Numbered from the stretch's first letter, positions 36,464-44,112 are shown. The stretch is 64,000 nt of DNA from Coriobacteriia bacterium (GCA_030651765.1 JAUSBY010000012.1:373501-437500), one strand, 5' to 3'. Translations and numbers: made by a program. The notes: generated from the letters alone by a model not told the origin.

Positions 36464-37180
36464 CTAGCCTCCCTGCGGCAGGAACTCGTCGCGCTTGGCC
36501 GCGAACTCCTCTTGCGCTCGCGCGAAGTCGTCATGGCGACCGATATCGAGCCAGTAGCCCTCGAACGCGACCGATCGCACGCGCTTGCCTGCCGCCAGCA
36601 GACGGAGGATGAGATCGGGGAAGTCCAGCCGCTCGCCGTGCTCGATATGCGACAGGGCTTCGGGCGAGAACGCGTAGACACCCATACTCACGCGGTACTC
36701 GTGCTCAGGCTTCTCGATGTATCCGGTGATGTCGCCCGCCGTGTCGGTCTCCACGATGCCGAAGTCGATGCGCGTCGAGCGCTTCTTGGTAGCCACCGAG
36801 GCTGCTGCGCCCGACGCCGCGTGCTCGGCGAGAAACGCCCCGTAATCGAGTGTAGTGAGCACGTCGCCGTTCATCACGAGGAACGGCTCGCTGAGACCGC
36901 TGATGAGCGAAAGAGGACCTGCGGTGCCAAGCGGCTGCTCCTCGCGCGAGTAGTCCACCGCGATGCCAAACTTGGACCCATCCCCGAAGAACGCCTCCAT
37001 GAGCTCGGCGAGGTGCCCTACAGCAAGCGTTGCGCGTTCGAACCCGCGAGTTGCAAGCTGCCTCAGCACGATCTCGAGGATCGGTGTATCGCCGAGCGGC
37101 ATGAGCGGCTTGGGGAAGACGGTCGTGTACGGCGCCAGGCGCGTGCCTTTGCCGCCCGCCAGGATGACTGCTCGCTTCAC
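36464..37180 (-). CDS. Sugar-phosphate nucleotidyltransferase (NTP_transferase)
   Basis: A 238-residue nucleotidyltransferase: MKRAVILAGGKGTRLAPYT (nucleotide-binding loop), FPKPLMPLGDTPILE, FLVMNGDVLTT (metal-binding Asp), GYIEKPEHEY. It is short, without a C-terminal hexapeptide domain, like RmlA-related and PtmE-like guanylyltransferases. PtmE makes GDP-glucosamine in legionaminate pathways, and the next gene upstream is a LegB-like dehydratase, so a GDP-amino-sugar branch is possible. That link is inference. Confidence 0.88.
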   Translation of the reverse strand: MKRAVILAGGKGTRLAPYTTVFPKPLMPLGDTPILEIVLRQLATRGFERATLAVGHLAELMEAFFGDGSKFGIAVDYSREEQPLGTAGPLSLISGLSEPFLVMNGDVLTTLDYGAFLAEHAASGAAASVATKKRSTRIDFGIVETDTAGDITGYIEKPEHEYRVSMGVYAFSPEALSHIEHGERLDFPDLILRLLAAGKRVRSVAFEGYWLDIGRHDDFARAQEEFAAKRDEFLPQGG

Positions 37181-37189
37181 GATGGCCCC

Positions 37190-38185
37190 CTAGACGGTGT
37201 AGTCAAGACGGTACCCGGCTCGGTTGGCCGGGTTCGAGAACCATGCGATCGTTTGCTCGAGCCCGCTGCGCAGGGATTGGGCTGGCGCCCACCCGCTCAG
37301 CGTGCGGGCCAGCGAGTTGTCGGAGAGCAGGCGCTCAACCTCGCTCTTCTCCGGCCGGAGACGCTCGTCTGCCGTGACGATGCGCGCCCGGCGACCCGCG
37401 ACGTCCATGATCAGCTCGGCCAGGTCGCCGACCGAGATCTCCTCACCCACGCCGAGATTGACGTCGCGGCCAACGGCCTCATCACACTCGGCCAGCGCGA
37501 TGAACCCAGCTGCCGAATCGGTCACGTACGTGAGATCGCGCGTAGGATGCAGCGAGCCGAGGTGGATCTCCTCGGCGCCGGACAGCAGCTGCGTGATGAT
37601 CGTAGGAATCACTGCCCGGGCAGACTGACGGGGACCGTACGTGTTGAATGGACGCACGGTCGTCACCGGCAGATCGAAGCTGCGGTAGAACGACTCGGCC
37701 ATGGCGTCGGCGCCGATCTTGGAGGCCGAGTACGGCGACTGCCCCTGGCGGGGATGCTTCTCATCGATCGGTACGTACTGCGCGGTCCCGTAGACCTCGC
37801 TCGTGCTTGTGACGATAACGCGCTCGAGCTCCAGATCCCGCGCGGCCTGAAGCACGTTCAGCGTGCCTCGCACGTTGGTTTCCACATAGCTATCCGGCGA
37901 GTGATACGAGAACGGGATGCCGATGAGCGCGGCGAGATGCATCACCGCATCGGCATCCTTGAGCGCCGTGCGGACGCCGTTGGGATCACGGATGTCGCCC
38001 ATGAACACCTCGACGTCGCGCATGGTGTCCTCGGAGACGGTGTCCAGCCAGCCTCGCGAGTTGAAGGAGTTGTAGTAGCAGAACGCCGTGACCCGTGCGC
38101 CGTGCGCAACGAGCGTTTCTGTGAGGTGGCTGCCGATGAACCCGTCGGCCCCCGTGACCACGACTCTCTTGCCGCGAAGCTGCAT
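37190..38185 (-). CDS. NAD-dependent sugar-nucleotide 4,6-dehydratase-like protein (LegB-like)
   Basis: A 331-residue extended SDR. Motifs: VVVTGADGFIGSHLTE (nucleotide loop), VTSTSEVYGTAQYVPIDE with the catalytic Thr/Ser, SPYSASKIGADAMA (YxxxK) and RPFNTYGPRQS. This pattern fits the dehydratases named LegB in legionaminic-acid clusters (GDP-GlcNAc 4,6-dehydratase in Campylobacter). The ATG at 38185 is preferred because GAGG lies 6 bases upstream. It lies 4 bases upstream of the nucleotidyltransferase. A second deoxysugar besides pseudaminic acid is suggested. Confidence 0.87.
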   Translation of the reverse strand: MQLRGKRVVVTGADGFIGSHLTETLVAHGARVTAFCYYNSFNSRGWLDTVSEDTMRDVEVFMGDIRDPNGVRTALKDADAVMHLAALIGIPFSYHSPDSYVETNVRGTLNVLQAARDLELERVIVTSTSEVYGTAQYVPIDEKHPRQGQSPYSASKIGADAMAESFYRSFDLPVTTVRPFNTYGPRQSARAVIPTIITQLLSGAEEIHLGSLHPTRDLTYVTDSAAGFIALAECDEAVGRDVNLGVGEEISVGDLAELIMDVAGRRARIVTADERLRPEKSEVERLLSDNSLARTLSGWAPAQSLRSGLEQTIAWFSNPANRAGYRLDYTV

Positions 38186-38261
38186 GACTGTCCTCACCTG
38201 ACCGGATACACGTGCTTGGTGTCCCGACTAGCGTACACGAGTGCGCCGAGAGGCGATAACG

Positions 38262-39014
38262 TCACCACTCCACCGGCTTCTCCACGTGCCGATGCTCAAC
38301 CTCGGCATTGACCTGCGCGAGCGCGGGATCTGCCCGGAGCGCGTCGAGCACCTGGCGTAGACCCGCATCCGGTCCCACCCGGCCCACCACTGCCTGCAGC
38401 AACTCGAGATCGGCCGCCTCATCGAGCGTGAGCCTCAGCTCCGGCCAGCGCGCCCACTCCGGCGCCGTCACGTTCTCGAGGCGGAATCGCTCGGGGTGCT
38501 GATACAGGTACGGTGTCACGTGCTCGCGCTCGTGCGGCTGCGTGGCCCGCCCGTGCGACTTCTCGAGCACCGCTCGCGAGAACACCTCGGTGTCCATGCC
38601 GATCGGGTAGGTACGCACGAGCGTATTGGAGCAGTAGTCGATGCCCGGCGTGTCGTCGAACTCCCGGATCACAGTGTCGATCACCTCGGGGTCGATGAGC
38701 GGGCAGTCGCACGTGATGCGGACGACCACGTCCGCTGCCGACGCCTCGGCTGCCTGCGCATAGCGCGCGAGCACGTCCTCCAGGCTGCCGCGAACGTACG
38801 GCACGCCGAGTGACCGCGCGTGCTCCTCGAGCACGTCGTCGCTCGGGTCCGTGGTGATCGCCAGCCAGACGTCGTCGGCCAGCCTGGCGCGGCGCGCACG
38901 CGCGACCACGCGGTCGAGAACCGGCGCGCCACCAAGGTCCATCAGCGTCTTGCCGGGCAGCCGCGTGGATGACATGCGCGCCTGCGCGATGATGACGGTG
39001 CGAGGCACGTTCAT
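38262..39014 (-). CDS. pseF: SpsF/PseF-type cytidylyltransferase
   Basis: A 250-residue protein of the SpsF branch of cytidylyltransferases: VIIAQARMSSTRLPGKTLMDLGGAPVLDRVV contains the nucleotide-binding MSSTRLPGK, then VRITCDCPLIDPEVID (metal-binding acidic site). SpsF-like proteins are commonly found in pseudaminic acid clusters where they would activate the acid as CMP-Pse. The assignment is by context with pseI, pseB, pseC and pseGH; biochemical proof for this subgroup is limited. HigBA separates it from pseI. Confidence 0.8.
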   Translation of the reverse strand: MNVPRTVIIAQARMSSTRLPGKTLMDLGGAPVLDRVVARARRARLADDVWLAITTDPSDDVLEEHARSLGVPYVRGSLEDVLARYAQAAEASAADVVVRITCDCPLIDPEVIDTVIREFDDTPGIDYCSNTLVRTYPIGMDTEVFSRAVLEKSHGRATQPHEREHVTPYLYQHPERFRLENVTAPEWARWPELRLTLDEAADLELLQAVVGRVGPDAGLRQVLDALRADPALAQVNAEVEHRHVEKPVEW

Positions 39015-39038
39015 TTCTCGCGATCACTCATAGTCAAG

Positions 39039-39344
39039 CTACGCCACCCCGGTGTGGGTTCGGACCTCACGGTCAAGACGCTCGCCGAGCTCGTCGGATG
39101 CGATATCCAGATCAAAGTCGGCCTGGAGCCCCAGCCAGAACTGGGGCGTCGTGTCGAAGTATCGAGCGAGCCGAAGCGCTGTCTCGGCGCTTACGCGACG
39201 CTTGCCCAAGACGATCTCGTTGATGCGGCGCGGGGGCACGCCGATGCTGAGCGCCAACCGGTTCTGGCTCAAGTCGAGTGGCTTCAGGAACTCCTCGAGG
39301 AGCACTTCGCCGGGGTGCACGGGAGCGAGCTTGCGCTTTGTCAT
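39039..39344 (-). CDS. higA: HigA-type antitoxin
   Basis: A 101-residue XRE-family protein of the HigA/VapI type: PVHPGEVLLEEFLKPLDLSQNRLALSIGVPPRRINEIVLGKRRVS (here PGEVLLEEFL and SQNRLA are the hallmark) followed by FDTTPQFWLGLQADFDL. It binds and blocks HigB and represses the module. The ATG at 39344 has GAGGAGG 7 bases upstream, which rules out the longer reading to 39374. It lies 13 bases after higB, the usual toxin-first order. Confidence 0.95.
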   Translation of the reverse strand: MTKRKLAPVHPGEVLLEEFLKPLDLSQNRLALSIGVPPRRINEIVLGKRRVSAETALRLARYFDTTPQFWLGLQADFDLDIASDELGERLDREVRTHTGVA

Positions 39345-39357
39345 GGTCGGCCTCCTC

Positions 39358-39639
39358 TCAGTGGTAGTCGACAATCTCTACGTCGTACGCATCGCCGTCT
39401 TGCCAGGCGAAACACACCCGCCACGTGTCGTTGATGCGGATGCTGTGCTGACCCGCACGATCCGCACTCAGCTTCTCGAGCCTGTTGGCTGGCGGGCTTC
39501 GCAGGTCGTTGATCGAGTGGGCGTTGGCAAGCATGCGCAGCTTGCGCAAGGCGACCGACTGGATGTCTTCGGGCAGCTTCCGGGAAAACTGCCGATGAAA
39601 CACCTTCTCTGTCTCGGTATCCGCGAAGGACTTGATCAT
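39358..39639 (-). CDS. higB: HigB-type RelE-family toxin
   Basis: A 93-residue ribosome-dependent mRNA interferase of the RelE superfamily. Family marks: MIKSFADTETEKVFH, LPEDIQSVALRKLRML, PPANRLEKL, GQHSIRINDTWRVCFAW and VEIVDYH with the C-terminal His/Tyr. Full length. No SD precedes the ATG at 39639; a -10 lies only 8 bases upstream, so the message is probably leaderless. Confidence 0.95.
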   Translation of the reverse strand: MIKSFADTETEKVFHRQFSRKLPEDIQSVALRKLRMLANAHSINDLRSPPANRLEKLSADRAGQHSIRINDTWRVCFAWQDGDAYDVEIVDYH

Positions 39640-39647
39640 GGGATGAG

Positions 39648-39680
39648 AGTATAACGCGACGCGTTACACGTCAAGCGTTA
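39648..39680 (-). promoter_or_regulatory. higBA promoter and operator
   Basis: Minus-strand TTGACG (39669-39674) and TATACT (39648-39653), spacer 15 bases. A perfect palindrome TAACGCG-A-CGCGTTA (39652-39666) fills the spacer, and a third half-site GCGTTA lies at 39675-39680. The layout suits repression by HigA dimers blocking RNA polymerase. Confidence 0.65.
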
Positions 39681-39691
39681 TGCTTTGCTCC

Positions 39692-40747
39692 CTACTCCAC
39701 CAGATCCCAGCCGACCGCGGTGCCCTTGGCCGCGTCCCGCGCAATGCGCCGACCGAGCACCTCGTCGTAGTGCTTGGGTGCCAGGCCGAAGCCGGGTCGC
39801 ACCACCCGCAGGTTCACCGCCGTGAAGACATCGCCCGCACGCATGTCCTCGGCCACGTACAGCGAACGCCGGAACTGCAGGGACTTCTTCTCGGCCTCGG
39901 TGGGTCCGTACGACACGTGCCCGATAGCCTGCCACGCGCGCTCGGTCTCGGTCACAAGCGCGGCCATCTCTTCAGGCTCCATCGAGAACGCCGAATCCAC
40001 ACCACCGTCGGCACGACGCAGCGTGAAGTGCTTCTCGACGGCCACCGCGCCAAAGGCCGCTGCCGCCACGGCCGCGCCGATGCCCAACGTGTGGTCCGAG
40101 AGTCCCACGTGGCAGCCGAAGCGCTCGCGCATGTCCGGGATCGTGGCGAGGTTGGTGTTCTCGGGCGTGGCCGGATACGTGCTGGTGCACTTGAGCAGCA
40201 CGAGGTGCTCGCAGCCCGCCTCGCGGGCGGCCGCAACCGACTCAGCCAGTTCGTCTTCGGTGGCCATGCCGGTGGACATGATGATCGGCTTGCCGGTGGA
40301 TGCCACCTTCCGGATGAGCGGGATGTGCGTGTTCTCGAACGACGCGATCTTGTGGCACGGCGCGCCCAGGTCCTCCAGGAAGTCGACGGCGGTGTCGTCG
40401 AACGGCGTTGAGAACGGGATCATGCCGACCTCGCGGGCGCGGGCGAAGATCGCCTCGTGCCACTCCCAGGGCGTATACGCCTCCCGGTAGAGCTCGTGAA
40501 GCGAGCGGCCGGCCCAGAGCGACGCGGGTTCTGTGATGCGGAAATCACCGTCGGCCACGTCGAGCGTGAGCGTGTCGGCGGTATAGGTCTGGAGTTTGAG
40601 CGCGTGAGCGCCTGCGCGTGCGGCCGCGTCCACGATCTCGAGCGCACGCTCGAGCGAGTGGTTGTGGTTGCCGCTCATCTCGGCGATCACCAGCGGTGGT
40701 GCGCTGGCGCCGACGGTGCGGCTCTCTATCTGGAAGTCGCGAATCAT
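39692..40747 (-). CDS. pseI: Pseudaminic acid synthase
   Basis: A 351-residue NeuB-family synthase with an N-terminal TIM barrel and C-terminal SAF/antifreeze-like domain. Motifs include PLVIAEMSGNHNHSLERAL, ALKLQTYTADTLTL, STPFDDTAVDFLEDL, CHVGLSDHT, VEKHFTLRR and the SAF end FRRSLYVAEDMRAGD. It condenses phosphoenolpyruvate with 2,4-diacetamido-2,4,6-trideoxy-L-altrose. EMSGNHN and DNA-level context with pseB, pseC and pseGH favour PseI over legionaminate or sialate synthases. The ATG at 40747 has no SD and a -10 (TATGAT) 6 bases upstream. Confidence 0.93.
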   Translation of the reverse strand: MIRDFQIESRTVGASAPPLVIAEMSGNHNHSLERALEIVDAAARAGAHALKLQTYTADTLTLDVADGDFRITEPASLWAGRSLHELYREAYTPWEWHEAIFARAREVGMIPFSTPFDDTAVDFLEDLGAPCHKIASFENTHIPLIRKVASTGKPIIMSTGMATEDELAESVAAAREAGCEHLVLLKCTSTYPATPENTNLATIPDMRERFGCHVGLSDHTLGIGAAVAAAAFGAVAVEKHFTLRRADGGVDSAFSMEPEEMAALVTETERAWQAIGHVSYGPTEAEKKSLQFRRSLYVAEDMRAGDVFTAVNLRVVRPGFGLAPKHYDEVLGRRIARDAAKGTAVGWDLVE

Positions 40748-40753
40748 GCGGCA

Positions 40754-40759
40754 ATCATA
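40754..40759 (-). promoter_or_regulatory. Candidate -10 giving a leaderless pseI transcript
   Basis: Minus-strand TATGAT ends 6 bases before the pseI ATG, so transcription would start at or next to the A of ATG. No clear -35 and no SD are visible. Leaderless messages are common in Actinomycetota. Confidence 0.4.
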
Positions 40760-40863
40760 GCGCGTTGGTTGGGAGGCGAGCGGTTTGGGAATGCCGCGGA
40801 TCCAGTTAAGGCACGTGCGGGAGGATGCTCCCGGGAGCCCGGCGCTCCAAATGTCCGGGGCTC

Positions 40864-40894
40864 TTGCCATTACGTACTTTGCGGAATACTATTC
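40864..40894 (+). promoter_or_regulatory. Promoter and palindrome of the DUF6036/HTH pair
   Basis: TTGCCA (40864-40869) and TACTAT (40887-40892) are 17 bases apart. The perfect palindrome GAATA-C-TATTC (40884-40894) covers the -10, a likely operator for the module's HTH protein. Confidence 0.6.
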
Positions 40895-40911
40895 TTTAAC
40901 TAGAGAGCGGG

Positions 40912-41448
40912 ATGACAGCAGTGTCGGGAGGCGATGGTCTCAATTGCGGTGCATTGGAATCCCGTCTGCGCGAGTTTGATAGGGCGGTGGTTCTGCTGTA
41001 CCCGGGTCGGTCGTTCCGGCTGATCGTGGTGGGTGGTGGCGCGCTAGTCCTTCTGGGGTGTCTCACCCGCGCGACTGCCGACCTCGACGCCCTCGAGGTT
41101 CCGGCAACACTCATCGACCTTGCTGCCAGGTATGACATCAGCCATCGGGTAGCCGCGTATCTCGACCATTTCGCCCTCAACTTGGAGGACAGGTTGGTGC
41201 AGCTGGGCATCGGCACAACTGCGGTGATCTGCTATGCGGCTTCGCTCGAGGATGTGGTAGCAGCGAAGTTGTGCTCCGGTAGAGACACGGACGAAGCCGA
41301 CGTGCGCAGGCCCGAGGTGCTGGCGCAGCTTGACTGGGCGCGATTGGACGTGGTGGCCACGGAAGTCGAGGGAAGCCTGATGAGCGAGCAACGCCGCAGC
41401 CAGTTCCTGTACAACCTGCGTCGCTTCACAGAGGAGTATCGACCATGA
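40912..41448 (+). CDS. DUF6036/AbiEii-like nucleotidyltransferase, putative toxin
   Basis: A 178-residue protein with the minimal nucleotidyltransferase core LIVVGGGALVLLGCLTRATADLDALEVP: a GG pair followed by DxD. This is the DUF6036/AbiEii-type pattern, a group that includes MenT/AbiEii-like toxins acting on tRNA. The C-terminal half is mostly helical. The stop overlaps the next gene's start by 4 bases. Toxin function is inferred from the pairing. Confidence 0.75.
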   Translation: MTAVSGGDGLNCGALESRLREFDRAVVLLYPGRSFRLIVVGGGALVLLGCLTRATADLDALEVPATLIDLAARYDISHRVAAYLDHFALNLEDRLVQLGIGTTAVICYAASLEDVVAAKLCSGRDTDEADVRRPEVLAQLDWARLDVVATEVEGSLMSEQRRSQFLYNLRRFTEEYRP

Positions 41449-41975
41449 GGCGCCTAACACTCACCGGTTTTCTGAAGTCGTACGCTCGGGAACTCGCGGG
41501 CGAGGATACGCTCGCTCTCTCGCGTCTAGTCGCACACATCGACTCGGAGCCTCGGCTGATCGAGCCATTGCTACTCCTCTCGGCGACCACAGGCAGCGCG
41601 CGGCGGCTCGCGCGCCTGCTCGACAGCCGACCCGCGCTTCTCAACGAGCTCGCAACGCTGACGACCCTGCACGAGAGCGGGGCGCTTGAGACAGTGCTGT
41701 CTGCAGACGACGGCCATCTGCGTCCCGAGTACGCGAAGGTCTGGCGGAGCTACGTCGCGCGCAGGGATGCGGTGCAGCGAGATGCCGACATCCGCCTTGA
41801 GGTGCGACAGCGACTGCTCATCCTCGAGCAGGAAAAGAGCGTGACCCGCTACCGGATGGCGAAGGATCTCGGCCTGAACCCGGGAAACCTGCACGCGTTC
41901 CTCGCCCAGGGCAACCCGACGAAGATCTCACTGGATCGGGTTGCCGAGCTGCTCAGATATCTGGAGGCAGCCTGA
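41445..41975 (+). CDS. HTH protein partner of the DUF6036 gene, putative antitoxin
   Basis: A 176-residue, mostly helical protein. The C-terminal 50 residues look like an XRE-type helix-turn-helix (VTRYRMAKDLGLNPGNLHAFL, then LDRVAELLRYL); the N-terminal part (FLKSYARELAGEDTLALSRLV) may bind the partner. Coupled by ATGA overlap to the nucleotidyltransferase-like gene. A role as antitoxin and autorepressor at the GAATACTATTC palindrome is inference. Confidence 0.72.
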   Translation: MRRLTLTGFLKSYARELAGEDTLALSRLVAHIDSEPRLIEPLLLLSATTGSARRLARLLDSRPALLNELATLTTLHESGALETVLSADDGHLRPEYAKVWRSYVARRDAVQRDADIRLEVRQRLLILEQEKSVTRYRMAKDLGLNPGNLHAFLAQGNPTKISLDRVAELLRYLEAA

Positions 41976-41980
41976 TCCGC

Positions 41981-42008
41981 GTGGTAGACTCCGGTGTAGC
42001 ACTACCAC
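41981..42008 (+). repeat. Inverted repeat upstream of vapBC
   Basis: GTGGTAG (41981-41987) and CTACCAC (42002-42008) form a perfect 7-base inverted repeat; a third related box, GTGTAG, lies between them (41994-41999). It is 25 bases before the vapB start and fits a VapB operator. No convincing -35/-10 pair was seen. Confidence 0.5.
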
Positions 42009-42032
42009 TCGGCACCACCCGGAGGCACCACC

Positions 42033-42311
42033 ATGGCGAAGATCAACATCAGCATCCCCGATGAGCTGCTCGCCGACGTGGACGCGCTTGCTTCCGAGCT
42101 CGAGCGCTCGCGTAGCGGACTGGTAGCCGAGGCCACCGCCCGCTACGTGGCATCGGTCAAAGACGAGCGCGCCGAGGCCGAGCGCCGAACGCGCATTGAC
42201 GAGGCGATGGCCGAGGCACGGGCCATCGGACGCAAGGTCGGCTCCTTCGACTCCACGGCCGCTATCCGTGCGGATCGCGATCGGGACTGGAAGTCCGAGG
42301 ACCCTCGATGA
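42033..42311 (+). CDS. vapB: VapB-type ribbon-helix-helix antitoxin
   Basis: A 92-residue protein: KINISIPDELLADVDALASELERSRSGLVAEATARYV is an RHH DNA-binding domain (residues 3-40), and the charged C-terminal tail (DSTAAIRADRDRDWKSEDPR) would occupy the toxin's active site. GGAGG precedes the ATG by 7 bases. The stop overlaps the vapC start by 4 bases. Confidence 0.92.
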   Translation: MAKINISIPDELLADVDALASELERSRSGLVAEATARYVASVKDERAEAERRTRIDEAMAEARAIGRKVGSFDSTAAIRADRDRDWKSEDPR

Positions 42312-42721
42312 GTCGGCCGATCGTGATCGATTCATCGGTCGCAGTGAAGTGGTTCGAAGAGCCGACGGAATCCGGAGCGGCCGAGGCGTTCTCGCTGCTC
42401 GATGCCCATCGCGATGGAGACGTGTTGCTTGCTGCGCCGACGCATCTGATTCTTGAGGTGCTGAACGCGCTCCGGCTGTCCCCCATCTCGGCGGACGAGT
42501 TGGCGCAGGTCGCCTTGGAGCTCGAGAGATTCGCCATAGCCTGGGTGGATATCACCACCGGCCTTGCCTCCAACGCTGCACGGGTGGCTCGGAAGCACGG
42601 GCTCACCGTCTACGACGCGACGTTCGTCGCCACGGCGCTCATGCTCGACGCCGAGCTCATCACCGACGATAAGGCGATTCTGCGCTCAGGGGCGTGCCGG
42701 ATGCGAGCGCTGACCGGGTAG
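42308..42721 (+). CDS. vapC: VapC-type PIN-domain ribonuclease toxin
   Basis: A 137-residue PIN-domain protein. The acidic site is complete: Asp8 (VIDSSVAVKWF), Glu50 (HLILEVLNAL), Asp103 (TVYDATFVATA) and Asp120/121 (ELITDDKAI). PIN toxins cut tRNA or rRNA. Standard length; ATGA overlap with vapB. Confidence 0.95.
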   Translation: MSRPIVIDSSVAVKWFEEPTESGAAEAFSLLDAHRDGDVLLAAPTHLILEVLNALRLSPISADELAQVALELERFAIAWVDITTGLASNAARVARKHGLTVYDATFVATALMLDAELITDDKAILRSGACRMRALTG

Positions 42722-42761
42722 GGCTCAGAGAGCGCGGCCGACGAGGGATGCGACGGGGGTG

Positions 42762-43436
42762 TCAGCGCACGCGACGCTGCAGCTCGAACGCTTCAGCTGC
42801 AGGTAGGCCGACTGACGCGCCACGCCAGTGACCCAGCGCATCGAGTGCCGCTGCTGATCGCGCATGCGGATACGCCCGCATCTCATCGGCGTACACCTCG
42901 AGAGCCTGACGCTTGATGTCCACGAACTGCTCGATGTCGACGAACCAGTTCGGGACGAAAAGACCCGCTGACGGTGATGCCCACCCCGTGCTAGAGGCGA
43001 CTTCAAACTGAAGAAGACACTCGACCGAGCTGCCCGGGAGCGGCCGAGCCAGCGTCGCTGTCGCCCGGTGAACCACAGTGTGGTCGACATTCAAGTCGGC
43101 CGGGTGGTGCGTGTAGACGACCCTCGGCTGCAGATTCACGAATATCGGCTCGATCAGCTTGATGATGTCGAGAAGCGGAACCGAGTCCAGCCGGTTGTCT
43201 GGCATGCCGAGCAGGTGCACCGCCGACGCGCCCAGGAGCCTGGCGGCTTGGTTTGCGGCTGCCCTCAGCGCGGTGGTCGCGTCATGTGCGTGACCCTCCC
43301 TGCTTGTGGCGCCTTCAGCGACTATGACGATGTGAACGTCGTCGCCGTCCCTCGCATGACGCGCGATGGTACCGCCGCACCCGAGCACTTCATCGTCAGG
43401 ATGCGCGGCGACAACGAGAACGCGTTCAGGACTCAC
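42762..43436 (-). CDS. PIG-L-family deacetylase
   Basis: A 224-residue zinc-dependent N-deacetylase of the PIG-L/LmbE family: AAHPDDEVLGCGGTIARH gives His12, Asp14 and Asp15, and HHPADLNVDH (110-119) gives the second metal His. Such enzymes remove acetyl from N-acetyl amino sugars. The start overlaps the formyltransferase gene by 11 bases, suggesting the pair works on the same sugar: free an amine, then formylate it. That sequence of steps is inference. Confidence 0.9.
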   Translation of the reverse strand: MSPERVLVVAAHPDDEVLGCGGTIARHARDGDDVHIVIVAEGATSREGHAHDATTALRAAANQAARLLGASAVHLLGMPDNRLDSVPLLDIIKLIEPIFVNLQPRVVYTHHPADLNVDHTVVHRATATLARPLPGSSVECLLQFEVASSTGWASPSAGLFVPNWFVDIEQFVDIKRQALEVYADEMRAYPHARSAAALDALGHWRGASVGLPAAEAFELQRRVR

Positions 43437-44112
43437 TGCTGGACCTCTCTCGTATCGTGGCTCTGGCGGTTACGCCCCCGCCCTCAAGTTGAGCGTCGGT
43501 GAATTCGAGGTGCATCGCCGGAGTCTCGATGAAGGCGTGCGGATATCCCTCCGCATCCAGCATCCGGATATGGTCGTAGATCTCACGGGCACTGCCGAGC
43601 TCAGCGATGTCACTTTGCTCGGGCGTCCTCCGCGCAAAGTACACGGGCTCCCCCGCTTGCGGCACCGGCGTCGGCTGGTTCTGAATCAACTCGACAATCA
43701 TCCCCTCGATGATGCCTTCGAGCCGTGCGAAGATCTCACGAGCAGAGCCCTCAAGTGAGAAGTCGCGTTTCAAGTACACCGGTCCTGCGTCCATCTCCTC
43801 AACGCACCGAAGCGCACTCACCTTCGACGTTGTGTGTCCTCGCAAGATAAGATTCTGAAGAGGACTCCCCCCTCGTCCGAACGGAACATCGGTCATGTGG
43901 AAGATCACACACTCATGTTCCTCGTAGATCTCCGCCGGAATCTTCCAAGACCAATGAGGAAAGAAGACGTACCTGGGCTCCACCTCCGCGACTGCGGCCA
44001 GCGACAGCTCATTCGGCTGACGCACGACATGAAACGTGTCGCCGGTGCGGGCCTCGAGTCTGGACGGCAGGTCCTCGCACCACGCCTTCCCAACTCCGAT
44101 CACATACCGCAT
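43426..44112 (-). CDS. Formyltransferase-like protein of the pseudaminic acid cluster
   Basis: A 228-residue protein with the formyl_trans_N fold: VIFHMTDVPFGRGGSPLQNLILRG and VEEMDAGPVYLKRDF. The catalytic His (residue 72) and Asp (108) of the folate-dependent N-formyltransferase triad are present, but the Asn two residues before the His is Ile70. It is too short and lacks the C-terminal domain of methionyl-tRNA formyltransferase. The ATG at 44112 has GGTG 5 bases upstream. By context it may install an N-formyl group on a 4-amino-4,6-dideoxy sugar or on pseudaminic acid (7-N-formyl forms are known in Pseudomonas). Confidence 0.82.
   Translation of the reverse strand: MRYVIGVGKAWCEDLPSRLEARTGDTFHVVRQPNELSLAAVAEVEPRYVFFPHWSWKIPAEIYEEHECVIFHMTDVPFGRGGSPLQNLILRGHTTSKVSALRCVEEMDAGPVYLKRDFSLEGSAREIFARLEGIIEGMIVELIQNQPTPVPQAGEPVYFARRTPEQSDIAELGSAREIYDHIRMLDAEGYPHAFIETPAMHLEFTDAQLEGGGVTARATIRERSSSES

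Noticed and set aside
40827-40838. 12-base palindrome GCTCCCGGGAGC upstream of pseI
   Set aside because: GC-rich self-complementary 12-mers are common in this base composition, and it does not line up with either promoter.
42762-44112. Methionyl-tRNA formyltransferase assignment
   Set aside because: The protein is about 90 residues too short, lacks the C-terminal tRNA-binding domain, and sits with sugar genes rather than with def or rRNA methyltransferase genes.
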